Notes under the pieces: model-generated
What the model was told of the DNA's origin: nothing
Database searches by the model: none
What the model saw: only the letters and a program-made list of their open reading frames with translations
Program-made: the position numbers and the translations under genes
NCBI GenBank assembly: GCA_963728825.1
Contig: CAVSLA010000006.1
Location: 372,001 to 436,000 of the forward strand
Reading direction: 5' to 3'
From: CAVREM01 sp963728825
GTDB lineage: Bacteria; Acidobacteriota; Vicinamibacteria; Vicinamibacterales; CAVVIG01
Length of the DNA stretch: 64,000 nucleotides
In this document: piece after piece, positions 47,209-55,237 of the stretch
How positions within the stretch are numbered: position 1 is the first letter of the stretch
Layout: the number at the start of each line of letters is the position of its first letter

Positions 47209-49383
47209 ATGATTCGATTCGAAGATTTGCTCGAGAAAGTCCGGGCATACAGCCCTGATGCGGACGTCGAGCTCCTGCGCCGGGCCTATGTGTTTTCGGC
47301 GTTTGAGCACCGGGGACAGGTCCGCCATTCCGGTGAGCCATACCTCATCCATCCCCTGGCGGTGGCCGACTTCCTGGCCGACATGAAGCTCGACGTGGTG
47401 GCCGTCGCCGCCGGGCTGCTGCACGACGTCGTCGAGGACACCCTGACCACCATCGAGCGGATTCACGAGCTCTTCGGGCCGGAAGTGGCGCACGTGGTGG
47501 AGGGGGTCACCAAGATCAGCGCCATCCGATTCGCGTCGAGCGAAGAGCGGCAGGCCGAGAACTTCCGGAAGATGCTGCTGGCGATGGTCGACGACATCCG
47601 GGTGATCCTCGTCAAGCTCGCGGATCGCCTGCACAACATGCGGACGCTGAATCACCTGTCGGAAGAGCGCCGCACGGTCATTGCCCAGGAGACGCGCGAC
47701 ATCTACGCGCCGATCGCCAACCGTCTCGGCATGAGCAAGCTGAAGAACGAGCTCGAGGAGCTGTCGTTCCGGTATCTCGAGCCGCAGGCCTACGAAGGCC
47801 TCCGCATCCGCGTCGAAGCCAAGCGGCGCGCGACCGAAGGACTCGTCGAGCAGCTGCGCGGGACGATCGATCGCAAGCTGCGCGACCAGGGGGTGCCGGT
47901 CCTCGAGATCGACGGCCGGATCAAGCGGCTCTGGAGCATCAACCAGAAATTGAAGCGGCAGCGGATCGAGCTCGATCAGGTGTACGACTTCATCGCCTTG
48001 CGCATCGTCAGCGAAAGCGTCAAGGACTGCTACGCGGCGCTCGGCATCATTCACCAGACCTGGTCGCCGGTGCCGGGACGCATCAAGGACTTCATCGCGA
48101 TGCCGCGACCGAACGGCTATCAGTCGCTGCACACCTCGGTGATCAGCGAGCACGGCATGCCGTTCGAGGTGCAGATCCGGACCCAGGGCATGCACCGGAT
48201 GGCGGAAGAGGGTATCGCCGCACATTGGAAGTACAAGGAGGGCCGGATCGGCGATCACAAGGACGAGCGCTACTTCCAGTGGATGCGCCAGCTGCTCGAC
48301 TATCAGCAGGAAGTTCGAGATCCGCAGGAGTTCATCCAGAACCTGAAGGTCGAGCTCTACCCCGAGGAGGTCTATACCTTCACGCCGAAAGGCCAGGTCA
48401 AGGCGTTTCCGCGCGGCGCTACACCGATCGATTTCGCATACGCGATTCACACCGATGTCGGGCATCAGTGCGTCGGCGCCCGCATCAACGGCAAGATGGT
48501 CCCGCTGCGCGCCCGGCTGAAGAACGGGGACATCGTCGAGATCATCACCGCGTCCGGCCACAAGCCGAGCCGCGACTGGCTGAATTTCGTCGTCACCGCG
48601 CACGCGCGCTACAAGATCAAACATCTGATCCGGCTCGAGGAGCGCACGCGCGCCATCGAACTCGGCTGGAAGGTGTTCGAGAAGGAAGCGCGCCGCTACG
48701 ACGTGACGCTGAAAGGCATCAAGGAATCCGAGGTCTTCGTGACGGCGCAGGCGGAGATCGGCGCCAAGACGCCTGACGATGTGTTTGCGCAGATCGGCTA
48801 CGGGACCCTGTCCGCGAAACAGCTGTTAGGGCGGCTCGTGCCGTCTGATCGGCTGCGCGAGAAGGCGCCGGAAGGACCGATCACCGCCGCCGTGAAACGC
48901 GCCTTCGGCGGCGGCCAGGAGAAAATCAAGGTGCGCGGCTCCGACGACGTGCTGGTGTTCCGCGCGCGCTGCTGCAATCCGATTCTCGGCGAGAAGATCG
49001 TCGGCTACATCACCCGCGGCAAGGGAGTCTCGGTGCACTCCGCGACCTGTCCCAACGTCGTGAACCTGATGTACGACCCCGAGCGTCGCATCGACGTCGA
49101 ATGGGACAAGGCTGGCGCGTCAGGCAGCACCGCGAATTACACCGTGCGGCTGACGATGGAAGTCGAAGATCGCAAGGGGGTCCTGGCGGCGGTCAGCGCC
49201 AAGATCGCTGACATCAACACCAACATCAAAGACCTGGAAGCGCGGACCGGCGACGACGACAACCGCGCCCGCATCGACGTCACCGTCGAGATCAGCGATC
49301 TCAAGCACCTGGAGCGGGTGATTCGCTCGTTGAAGTCGGTGAGCGGTGTGCTGGATGTGGAGCGGGCGGGACGGGCGGGGTAG
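47209..49383 (+). CDS. spoT: Bifunctional (p)ppGpp synthetase/hydrolase (RelA/SpoT homologue)
   Basis: Makes and degrades the stringent-response alarmone. It has 724 aa: HD hydrolase domain (about 28-190, HRGQVRHSGEPYLIHPLAV, LLHDVVEDT with His72-Asp73), synthetase domain (RIKDFIAMPRPNGYQSLHT near 303), TGS domain (about 380-440, VYTFTPKGQVKAFPRGATPID), and a C-terminal zinc-finger/ACT domain (about 645-724). Both active sites look intact, so it is a long-form bifunctional enzyme. Together with the DksA-like protein at 52220 it completes the core of stringent control. Confidence 0.96.
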   Translation: MIRFEDLLEKVRAYSPDADVELLRRAYVFSAFEHRGQVRHSGEPYLIHPLAVADFLADMKLDVVAVAAGLLHDVVEDTLTTIERIHELFGPEVAHVVEGVTKISAIRFASSEERQAENFRKMLLAMVDDIRVILVKLADRLHNMRTLNHLSEERRTVIAQETRDIYAPIANRLGMSKLKNELEELSFRYLEPQAYEGLRIRVEAKRRATEGLVEQLRGTIDRKLRDQGVPVLEIDGRIKRLWSINQKLKRQRIELDQVYDFIALRIVSESVKDCYAALGIIHQTWSPVPGRIKDFIAMPRPNGYQSLHTSVISEHGMPFEVQIRTQGMHRMAEEGIAAHWKYKEGRIGDHKDERYFQWMRQLLDYQQEVRDPQEFIQNLKVELYPEEVYTFTPKGQVKAFPRGATPIDFAYAIHTDVGHQCVGARINGKMVPLRARLKNGDIVEIITASGHKPSRDWLNFVVTAHARYKIKHLIRLEERTRAIELGWKVFEKEARRYDVTLKGIKESEVFVTAQAEIGAKTPDDVFAQIGYGTLSAKQLLGRLVPSDRLREKAPEGPITAAVKRAFGGGQEKIKVRGSDDVLVFRARCCNPILGEKIVGYITRGKGVSVHSATCPNVVNLMYDPERRIDVEWDKAGASGSTANYTVRLTMEVEDRKGVLAAVSAKIADINTNIKDLEARTGDDDNRARIDVTVEISDLKHLERVIRSLKSVSGVLDVERAGRAG

Positions 49384-49457
49384 TCACCAGCAGGCAGGCG
49401 ACGTCGTCAGACAGGATCCAGCGCCGGTCAATGCAGCGCCAGTTTCACCACGGGCGG

Positions 49458-49623
49458 CTAGTGTCCCGGCCGCGTGATTCGCGGCATAAGTCCCGGCGCG
49501 CGGCGCCCGGCTGGCAAGGCGTGAAGAGCGAGCTTATTGGGCATAAGTGAGCGATGAGCAACGCAGCCAGACGGGATGCCCCGCCCGGGACTTATGTTGC
49601 GAATCACGCGGCCGGGACACTAG
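49458..49623. mobile_element. 166-bp miniature inverted-repeat element
   Basis: The ends are 39-base inverted repeats (49458-49496 and 49585-49623) starting CTAGTGTCCCGGCCGCG, with only two adjacent mismatches. The interior contains further palindromes (CTTAT/ATAAG and GGCTGG/CCAGCC). There is no ORF. The right end touches the ridA stop: the TAG stop codon of ridA is part of the terminal CTAG. No target duplication is obvious beyond the palindromic CTAG. Confidence 0.85.
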
Positions 49624-50003
49624 CTCCCGTAGCTCGCGATCGCATCAATCTCGACGCGTGCATCACGCGGCAGGCGTGCGGCCTGCACCGTCGAACGGGC
49701 GGGGTACGGCTCGACGAAGAACGTCGCGTAGACCTCGTTCATCGCCTGGAAGTCGTTCATGTCGGCGAGAAACACCGTGGTGCGGATGACGTGCGCGAAG
49801 GACAGGCCGGCCGCGTCGAGCAACGCCCGAATGTTTTCGAGCACGCGCCGCGTGTGGACTCCGATATCACCCTCGACCATACGCCCGGACGCAGGATCGA
49901 TCGGCACTTGTCCGGAGATGAAGAGCAGCGTATCCGCGCGGAGCGCCGCGGAGTACGGGCCGACCGGCTTCGGGGCGAGCGGGCTGGAAATCGCTTGCTT
50001 CAA
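49620..50003 (-). CDS. ridA: RidA-family enamine/imine deaminase
   Basis: Removes reactive 2-aminoacrylate and related imines. It has 127 aa from the proposed TTG start: SSPLAPKPVGPYSAA, then the substrate-binding Arg103 in PARSTVQAARLP, ending in DARVEIDAIA. TTG at 50003 is chosen because it gives the standard N-terminus and overlaps the rpmB stop (TTGA). An upstream ATG at 50036 would read inside rpmB. The stop TAG lies in the end of the 166-bp element, so the original C-terminus may have been altered on insertion. Confidence 0.91.
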   Translation of the reverse strand: MKQAISSPLAPKPVGPYSAALRADTLLFISGQVPIDPASGRMVEGDIGVHTRRVLENIRALLDAAGLSFAHVIRTTVFLADMNDFQAMNEVYATFFVEPYPARSTVQAARLPRDARVEIDAIASYGS

Positions 50004-50191
50004 GCGGCCTTGATGACTTTTCCCGAGCGGAGGCAACGCGTGCAGACGCGAATCCGCCGCACCCCGCCGTTGATCATCGCCCGCACCGTCTGAAGGTTGG
50101 GCTCGAAGCGACGGGCGCTGACGTTATGCGCGTGGCTCACTTGCCGGCCGACGACCGGACTCTTACCGCAGATTTCACAACTCTTGGCCAT
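50000..50191 (-). CDS. rpmB: 50S ribosomal protein L28 (zinc-ribbon form)
   Basis: 63 aa, typical bL28 with SHAHNVSARRFEPNLQ. It is the zinc-binding (C+) form with Cys5, Cys8, Cys50 and Cys53. Its stop overlaps the ridA start. Confidence 0.97.
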   Translation of the reverse strand: MAKSCEICGKSPVVGRQVSHAHNVSARRFEPNLQTVRAMINGGVRRIRVCTRCLRSGKVIKAA

Positions 50192-50247
50192 GACTTATCT
50201 CTCGAGAATGTTTGGACCCTGACGAATCTCCAAGTATATCGGGCTGG

Positions 50248-50901
50248 TCAGGGCACTATCAAGCGCGACACCGGCGCGCTGTCCATGGTGGCCGCATCGC
50301 CCTGCGGTGCGTGGTCGGATTGACGGGCGACGCGCTCGATCAGCCCGAGATACGCGCGCGGGTTCGTCGGTTCGGCCTTCTGGGCAGTCCGCGCCGTCTG
50401 TTCGATGCGGTGCAACACGACGGCGGCGTCCCGTTCGAAGGCAGAGCCGCCGCTCTGTCCCGCCCTCAGCAGCAGCGTCCGAACGGCTCCGGCCAGATGT
50501 TCGGCCGAACGCGTTGAGGGTCGCTGTTCGTAGATGACGCCGCGCGAAGCGGTCTCGAACGTCGCGGCCAGCGCGGCGGCCGCGTCGATGACGTCGGCGT
50601 CGGTGATCGTCTGCAGTTCAGGGGGGACGTATTGCGCGATCACGCTGTTGATCGCCAGAAAGAGCTGCGACTGTCGTTGATTGAAGTCGCGAAGTGCGTC
50701 GATGAACAGCAGCAGGTCGCGCTGGTGTTGCCGGTGGGCGACAGCCGGCGGGTGCTCGCGCGCTGCCGCGAGATAGCCGCAATCCTCGGGGCAGCGGATC
50801 TCGGTCAGGCGCTTCGTCCCGCAGCAGACGGTACAAATTTCGTGATCGAGCGCGGGACAGGCACGACGTGCCTTCCGAACGCCGCAAAGTGGACAGGGCA
50901 T
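50248..50901 (-). CDS. Conserved cysteine-rich N-terminal protein of unknown function
   Basis: A 217-aa cytoplasmic protein with a cysteine-rich N-terminus (Cys3, 6, 15, 23, 26, 27, 37, 41: CPLCGVRKARRACP, CTVCCGTKR, CPEDCGYL) that probably binds one or two zinc ions. The remainder is helical (about 50-190). I have seen this layout among conserved hypothetical proteins in Acidobacteriota and deltaproteobacteria-like genomes, but no function is known. It is divergent from the gene at 50988, with TATAAT-like sequence between. Confidence 0.65.
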   Translation of the reverse strand: MPCPLCGVRKARRACPALDHEICTVCCGTKRLTEIRCPEDCGYLAAAREHPPAVAHRQHQRDLLLFIDALRDFNQRQSQLFLAINSVIAQYVPPELQTITDADVIDAAAALAATFETASRGVIYEQRPSTRSAEHLAGAVRTLLLRAGQSGGSAFERDAAVVLHRIEQTARTAQKAEPTNPRAYLGLIERVARQSDHAPQGDAATMDSAPVSRLIVP

Positions 50902-50987
50902 AGCCGCGCACTATTGTATAATCTGGCCGAAAATCACCAGAACTCATCGGAACGCACCTTGCACTATCAGGGAATAGGAGTTCGTGC

Positions 50988-51569
50988 ATGGGCGAAGCGA
51001 TGTTCCGACCGGAGTCGCCCGTCGAGTACTTCAAGGAACTTGTCGACGGAGCGCTCGTACATCAGGGTCTCGTAGCGAACGAGCTCACTTCGTATTACGT
51101 CGTGCAGCTGCTGGCGGGGTTTCTCAAGCAGCGCGCGACGGAGCACGCCGGAGAACCGCTTGCCATTCAGCTGGCGCGTGCCCTGGAGAGCGGTGGTCTG
51201 GAACAGCGCGCCACTCTCAGGCAGATCGGCGACGTCTCGCTGTTTGTTTCCGGATTTTTTGCCGATTCGCTGCGTCGAAAGCTCGTCGATGTCGACTACT
51301 ACGCGAACATTGGCGGCGTGGCTTACCATGCCCTCAGTCGGCAGGAAACCGACACGTTCTCCTCAGTCTTCGCCGAGTTGGCTGACAAGTTCATTGCCTT
51401 CGCGGACGTACTGTCCGAGGTCAGCGAACGCTCAGCATGCGCGTCCAACATGGATCTGCTCCGGTTGTACGAGCGCTGGCTGAAGACAGGGAGCCGCCGG
51501 AGCGGTCAGCTGCTCGTGGAGCGTGGCGTCGTGCCCAACTCCTCGCTCAAGACGACGAAAGTTCAATAA
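50988..51569 (+). CDS. Conserved protein of unknown function
   Basis: A 193-aa mostly helical cytoplasmic protein (VEYFKELVDGALVHQGL, FLKQRATEHAGEPLAIQLAR, YYANIGGVAYHALSR). An AGGAG Shine-Dalgarno precedes the ATG. A TATAAT is present 75 bases upstream (50913-50918) without a clear -35. Divergent from the cysteine-rich gene at 50248. Function unknown; the 3' flank is the 11-bp phased array. Confidence 0.75.
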   Translation: MGEAMFRPESPVEYFKELVDGALVHQGLVANELTSYYVVQLLAGFLKQRATEHAGEPLAIQLARALESGGLEQRATLRQIGDVSLFVSGFFADSLRRKLVDVDYYANIGGVAYHALSRQETDTFSSVFAELADKFIAFADVLSEVSERSACASNMDLLRLYERWLKTGSRRSGQLLVERGVVPNSSLKTTKVQ

Positions 51570-51625
51570 GCGCCACGGCTGACACTTTTTGACACGGTCA
51601 TGCCCCTGTTTGTCCGATGGAGCCG

Positions 51626-51801
51626 CTCCGACACTTCTCTGACACCTCTCCGACACTACCCCGGCACCGCTCCGACCTGACTCCGACACAGGTCTGATAC
51701 ACGTCTGACACTGCTGCGACAACGCTCCGACACCGTTCCGACCTTCATCTGGCACCGCTCCGACATCGCTCGTGAAACGCTCCGACACCGGTCAGACACT
51801 A
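51626..51801. repeat. Sixteen-unit degenerate array with exact 11-bp spacing
   Basis: 176 bases divide into 16 units of exactly 11 bases, with no insertion or deletion, consensus GCTCCGACACC. Position 3 is T, position 4 is C and position 6 is G in 15 of 16 units each; the core is TC[CT]GACA, while positions 1, 2 and 11 vary. Since 11 is not a multiple of three, coding does not explain the constraint. The period is close to one helical turn, so each core faces the same side of the DNA. No family is recognised. Confidence 0.9.
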
Positions 51802-52137
51802 GTCGAAGCAAGGTGAGCGGACACCGTCCGCCGTGGTCGCGGAAGCACACCTCGGCAATTTTTCGTCACACATAGTCGTCACCCAAAGCGGACAAAGTTG
51901 TCGTGCTCGAGATCGAACCGATCGACGAGAACCGGCGTCTAAACGAGCATCAGTTTGAACGATTGGTCGACTTATGATGGGTCTGAAAGGCAAGTCGTTG
52001 CAACGTAGAGCTTTAGATAGTCAGTCGTGATAGGACGAGATTTGTGGCTGAATTACAGTTTCGACCCAGGACGACTTGGAATGAAGCACCGCAAGAGCCT
52101 GTTTCCGGTTGCGATATGACTTTAGCTCAGGATATCA
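51802..52137. other. AT-richer gap with a possible gene remnant
   Basis: This is the remainder of a 650-base gene-free stretch. It is visibly lower in G+C than its surroundings. A frame from GTG near 51907 to TGA near 51978 reads LEIEPIDENRRLNEHQFERL, which looks protein-like but is only about 25 codons long. I regard it as a possible remnant of acquired DNA, not a gene. Confidence 0.35.
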
Positions 52138-52154
52138 TTGGCAATTCATTTGCA
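52138..52154 (+). promoter_or_regulatory. Sigma-54-like promoter of the DksA/TraR gene
   Basis: TTGGCA-N6-TTTGCA places GG (52140-52141) and GC (52152-52153) exactly 10 bases apart, the strict spacing of -24/-12 elements. It lies 66 bases upstream of the ATG. If used, an enhancer-binding protein would be needed. Confidence 0.6.
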
Positions 52155-52219
52155 TAGCAGACGGCAATTTTAACGGCGGCAACGCCCAGGGCAATCCGGG
52201 CGACGGAAGGAGCGGCGTC

Positions 52220-52675
52220 ATGAAGGACATCTCAAGAGCGGGCACGGAAACAAACGGACGGTCCCGCTATACCGAGCTCAAGCGCATGCTGGAAGAGCGG
52301 CAGCGAACGATTCAGGCTGAGGTTCAGGGCCGGATGCGCGATGTGCGGTCCGAGGGCACCTGGGGCGGCAAGCAGAACGACGTGTTCGATGCTGTCGAGA
52401 GCTCCGAAGCCGATATCCAGGACGATATCGAGTTCGCGCTCATCCAGATGAAGTCCGAGACGCTCAACAAGATCAACGACGCCTTGATGCGCCTGGAACA
52501 GGGCGACTACGGCAACTGCTTCGACTGCGGCTCCGAAATTGCCGAGAAGCGGCTGCGCGCTCTGCCGTTCGCGGTGCGTTGCAAGGATTGCGAAGAGGCC
52601 CGGGAAGTCGCCGAGCAGCGTGAGCGGCAGATGGCCGCGCGGCGCGGCACCTCGTCGCTGTTCCTCGACATGTAA
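52220..52675 (+). CDS. DksA/TraR-family zinc-finger transcription factor
   Basis: A 151-aa protein that probably binds the RNA polymerase secondary channel. The coiled-coil arm is about residues 15-95 with acidic residues at the tip region, and the zinc finger has Cys100, Cys103, Cys121 and Cys124 (NCFDCGSEI, RCKDCEEA). ATG at 52220 follows GGAAGGAG. It is a likely partner of (p)ppGpp from the RSH gene 2.8 kb upstream. It sits downstream of a sigma-54-like promoter. Confidence 0.88.
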   Translation: MKDISRAGTETNGRSRYTELKRMLEERQRTIQAEVQGRMRDVRSEGTWGGKQNDVFDAVESSEADIQDDIEFALIQMKSETLNKINDALMRLEQGDYGNCFDCGSEIAEKRLRALPFAVRCKDCEEAREVAEQRERQMAARRGTSSLFLDM

Positions 52676-52704
52676 CACCCCGGCGTCCCGTAGTAGAAAA
52701 CGTG

Positions 52705-52727
52705 GGGCTCCGCCGGTGGCGGAGCCC
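52705..52727 (+). terminator. Strong hairpin after the DksA/TraR gene
   Basis: A 10-base-pair GGGCTCCGCC/GGCGGAGCCC stem with a three-base loop lies 30 bases after the stop. There is no T-run, so termination is plausible but not certain. A weak promoter (TTCCCG, 17 bases, TACAAT at 52754) for lon follows. Confidence 0.55.
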
Positions 52728-52780
52728 GCGTTCCCGCCACCCGCGTCTCCACTTACAATCTGGTCACTGGAGAGGTCGCT

Positions 52781-55237
52781 ATGAGCGATCAACTCGACGA
52801 TCTGAAACCCGAAGACATGACGACAGCCGAACGGCCGGTCGCGATACCGTCCGAGCTGCCGATCCTGCCGCTGCGCGACACGGTGCTGTTCCCCAACTCG
52901 TTCATGCCGCTGGCGGTGGCGCGCGAGAGCTCCGTGCGGCTGATCGACGACGCGATCGCCAATGGCAAGTTAATCGCCGTCTTCACGCAGCGCGACGCCG
53001 CGGTCGAGGAGCCGGTTCAGGACGACCTCTACGCGGTCGGCACGGCGACGCACATTCACAAGATGTTCAAGCTGCCGGACGGCAGCCTGCGGCTGATCGT
53101 CCAGGGCCTGGCCCGCCTCAGACTGGAGGAGGTCGTCTCGAGCCATCCCTACCTGCGGGCGCGCGTCGGCGCGGCGAACGAAGACACCAACGACGCCGAT
53201 CGGCTCGAAATCGACGCACTCGCCCGCAATATCAAGACGAACTTCCAGCAGGTGGTGTCGCTGTCGCCGCTGCTGTCGGACGATCTGCAGACACTGGCGA
53301 TGAACATCGCCGAGCCGGGCCGTCTCGCCGATTTCATCGCGTCGAGCCTGTCCACCATCAGCACCGCCGTGAAGCAGGAGGTCCTCGAGACGCTCGATAT
53401 CCGGGCGCGGATGGACAACCTCAATCGCCTGCTCATCAAGGAGCTCGAGGTACTCGAGCTCGGTTCGAAGATTCAGTCGCAGGTGCAGTCGGAGGTCGGC
53501 AAGAACCAGCGTGAATACTTCCTGCGCGAGCAGATGAAGGCGATCCAGAAGGAGCTCGGCGAGGGCGACGATCAAACCAAGGAAATCGAAGAGCTCGGCG
53601 AGAAGATCGAAGCGGCCGGCATGCCCGAGGGCGTCAAGAAGGAGGCGCTGCGCGAGCTGGACCGGCTGTCGAAGATGCCGGTCGCCGCCGCCGAGTACAC
53701 CGTGTCACGGACCTATCTCGACTGGCTCGTCGCGCTGCCGTGGGCGAAGCGCACCGACGAAGTCATCGATCTGCCGCGCACGAAGAACGTGCTCGATGCC
53801 GATCACTCGGGCCTCGAAAAGGCGAAGGACCGCATTCTCGAATACCTCGCCGTGCGCAAGCTCAATCCGGACGTGAAAGGGCCGATCCTCTGCTTCGTCG
53901 GACCGCCCGGTGTCGGCAAGACGTCGCTGGCCCGCTCGATCGCCGAATCGCTCGGTCGCAAGTTCGTGCGGGTCTCGCTCGGTGGCATGCGCGACGAGGC
54001 GGAGATCCGCGGTCACCGCCGGACCTACATCGGGGCGCTGCCCGGACAAGTCATCCAGGGCCTGCGCCGCGCCGAGTCGAAGAATCCGGTGTTCATCCTC
54101 GACGAGATCGACAAGCTCGGCTCCGATTTCCGCGGCGACCCCTCGTCGGCGCTGCTCGAAGTGCTCGACCCGGAGCAGAACAACACCTTCCGCGATCACT
54201 ATCTCGACGTGCCGTTCGATCTGTCCGAGGTGCTGTTCATCACGACCGCGAATATCCTCGATCCGATTCCGCCGGCGCTGAAGGACCGGATGGAAGTGCT
54301 CGAGATCGCCGGGTACACCGAGGAAGAGAAGCTGCAGATTGCCACCGATCACCTGGTCGAGAAACAGGTGAAGAACCACGGCTTGACGGGCGAGTTCATC
54401 CGCTTCACGCCGGACGCGCTGCGGCAGGTGATTCGCGGCTACACCCGCGAAGCGGGCGTGCGGAACCTGGAGCGCGAGATCGGCGCCCTGTGCCGCAAGG
54501 TGGCGCGTCGTCGCGCCGAAGGCGACGAATCGGCCATCACGGTCACCCCCGACCTCGTCGTCGAGATGCTGGGCGCCCCCAGGTTCCTCGACGAGGAGAT
54601 GGAGGAGCGGACGAAGGAGCCGGGCGTGGCGATCGGCCTGGCCTGGACGCCGGCCGGCGGCGAAGTGTTGTTCATCGAAGCATCGCGGATGGCCGGGACC
54701 GGCGCCTTGACCCTCACCGGACAGCTCGGCGAGGTCATGAAGGAGTCGACGCGGGCGGCGCTGTCCTGGCTCCGCATGCACGCGCGCGAGTACGGCATCG
54801 ATCCCGACTTCTTCAAGAACGCCGAGATTCACGTGCACGTTCCCTCTGGCGCGATTCCCAAGGACGGCCCGTCGGCCGGCGTGACGATGGCCACTGCCAT
54901 GGCGTCGCAGCTGACCGGGCGTCCCGTGCGCGGCGACATCGCCATGACCGGCGAGATCACGCTCTCAGGGCGCGTGTTGCCTATCGGGGGCGTCAAGGAG
55001 AAGGTGCTGGCGGCCCGCCGCGTCGGGATTCGCGAGGTGATCCTGCCGAAGCAGAACAGCAAGAACGTCAACGAAGATCTGACGCCGGAGTTGCGCAAGG
55101 ACCTGATCGTCCACCTGGTCTCGACGATCGACGAGGTTCTGGCGCTGGCGCTCCAGCCGGTCTCGTCCGACGCGCGTCCTCAAAAAGCAGCTCCGAAGGA
55201 GCCGAAGGCCCGACCGCCGATCGTCGCGCGGCACTGA
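52781..55237 (+). CDS. lon: ATP-dependent protease La (Lon)
   Basis: An 818-aa quality-control protease. It has an N-terminal substrate-binding domain (about 25-220), AAA+ module with Walker A GPPGVGKT (374-381), and a C-terminal protease domain with catalytic Ser698 (DGPSAGVT) and Lys741 (GGVKEK). The tail is basic. The stop is followed directly by the GTG of the histone-deacetylase-like gene, so the two are probably coupled. The upstream -10 (TACAAT, 52754) is moderate. Confidence 0.97.
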   Translation: MSDQLDDLKPEDMTTAERPVAIPSELPILPLRDTVLFPNSFMPLAVARESSVRLIDDAIANGKLIAVFTQRDAAVEEPVQDDLYAVGTATHIHKMFKLPDGSLRLIVQGLARLRLEEVVSSHPYLRARVGAANEDTNDADRLEIDALARNIKTNFQQVVSLSPLLSDDLQTLAMNIAEPGRLADFIASSLSTISTAVKQEVLETLDIRARMDNLNRLLIKELEVLELGSKIQSQVQSEVGKNQREYFLREQMKAIQKELGEGDDQTKEIEELGEKIEAAGMPEGVKKEALRELDRLSKMPVAAAEYTVSRTYLDWLVALPWAKRTDEVIDLPRTKNVLDADHSGLEKAKDRILEYLAVRKLNPDVKGPILCFVGPPGVGKTSLARSIAESLGRKFVRVSLGGMRDEAEIRGHRRTYIGALPGQVIQGLRRAESKNPVFILDEIDKLGSDFRGDPSSALLEVLDPEQNNTFRDHYLDVPFDLSEVLFITTANILDPIPPALKDRMEVLEIAGYTEEEKLQIATDHLVEKQVKNHGLTGEFIRFTPDALRQVIRGYTREAGVRNLEREIGALCRKVARRRAEGDESAITVTPDLVVEMLGAPRFLDEEMEERTKEPGVAIGLAWTPAGGEVLFIEASRMAGTGALTLTGQLGEVMKESTRAALSWLRMHAREYGIDPDFFKNAEIHVHVPSGAIPKDGPSAGVTMATAMASQLTGRPVRGDIAMTGEITLSGRVLPIGGVKEKVLAARRVGIREVILPKQNSKNVNEDLTPELRKDLIVHLVSTIDEVLALALQPVSSDARPQKAAPKEPKARPPIVARH

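Noticed and set aside
51432..51788. Leftward ORF of 118 codons across the 11-bp array
   Set aside because: It overlaps the opposite-strand gene at 50988, and several frames are open simultaneously because of the repeats. No protein-like conservation is visible.
51626..51801. Could the 11-bp array be a CRISPR?
   Set aside because: Units are 11 bases with no spacers and no cas genes nearby; repeats are contiguous.
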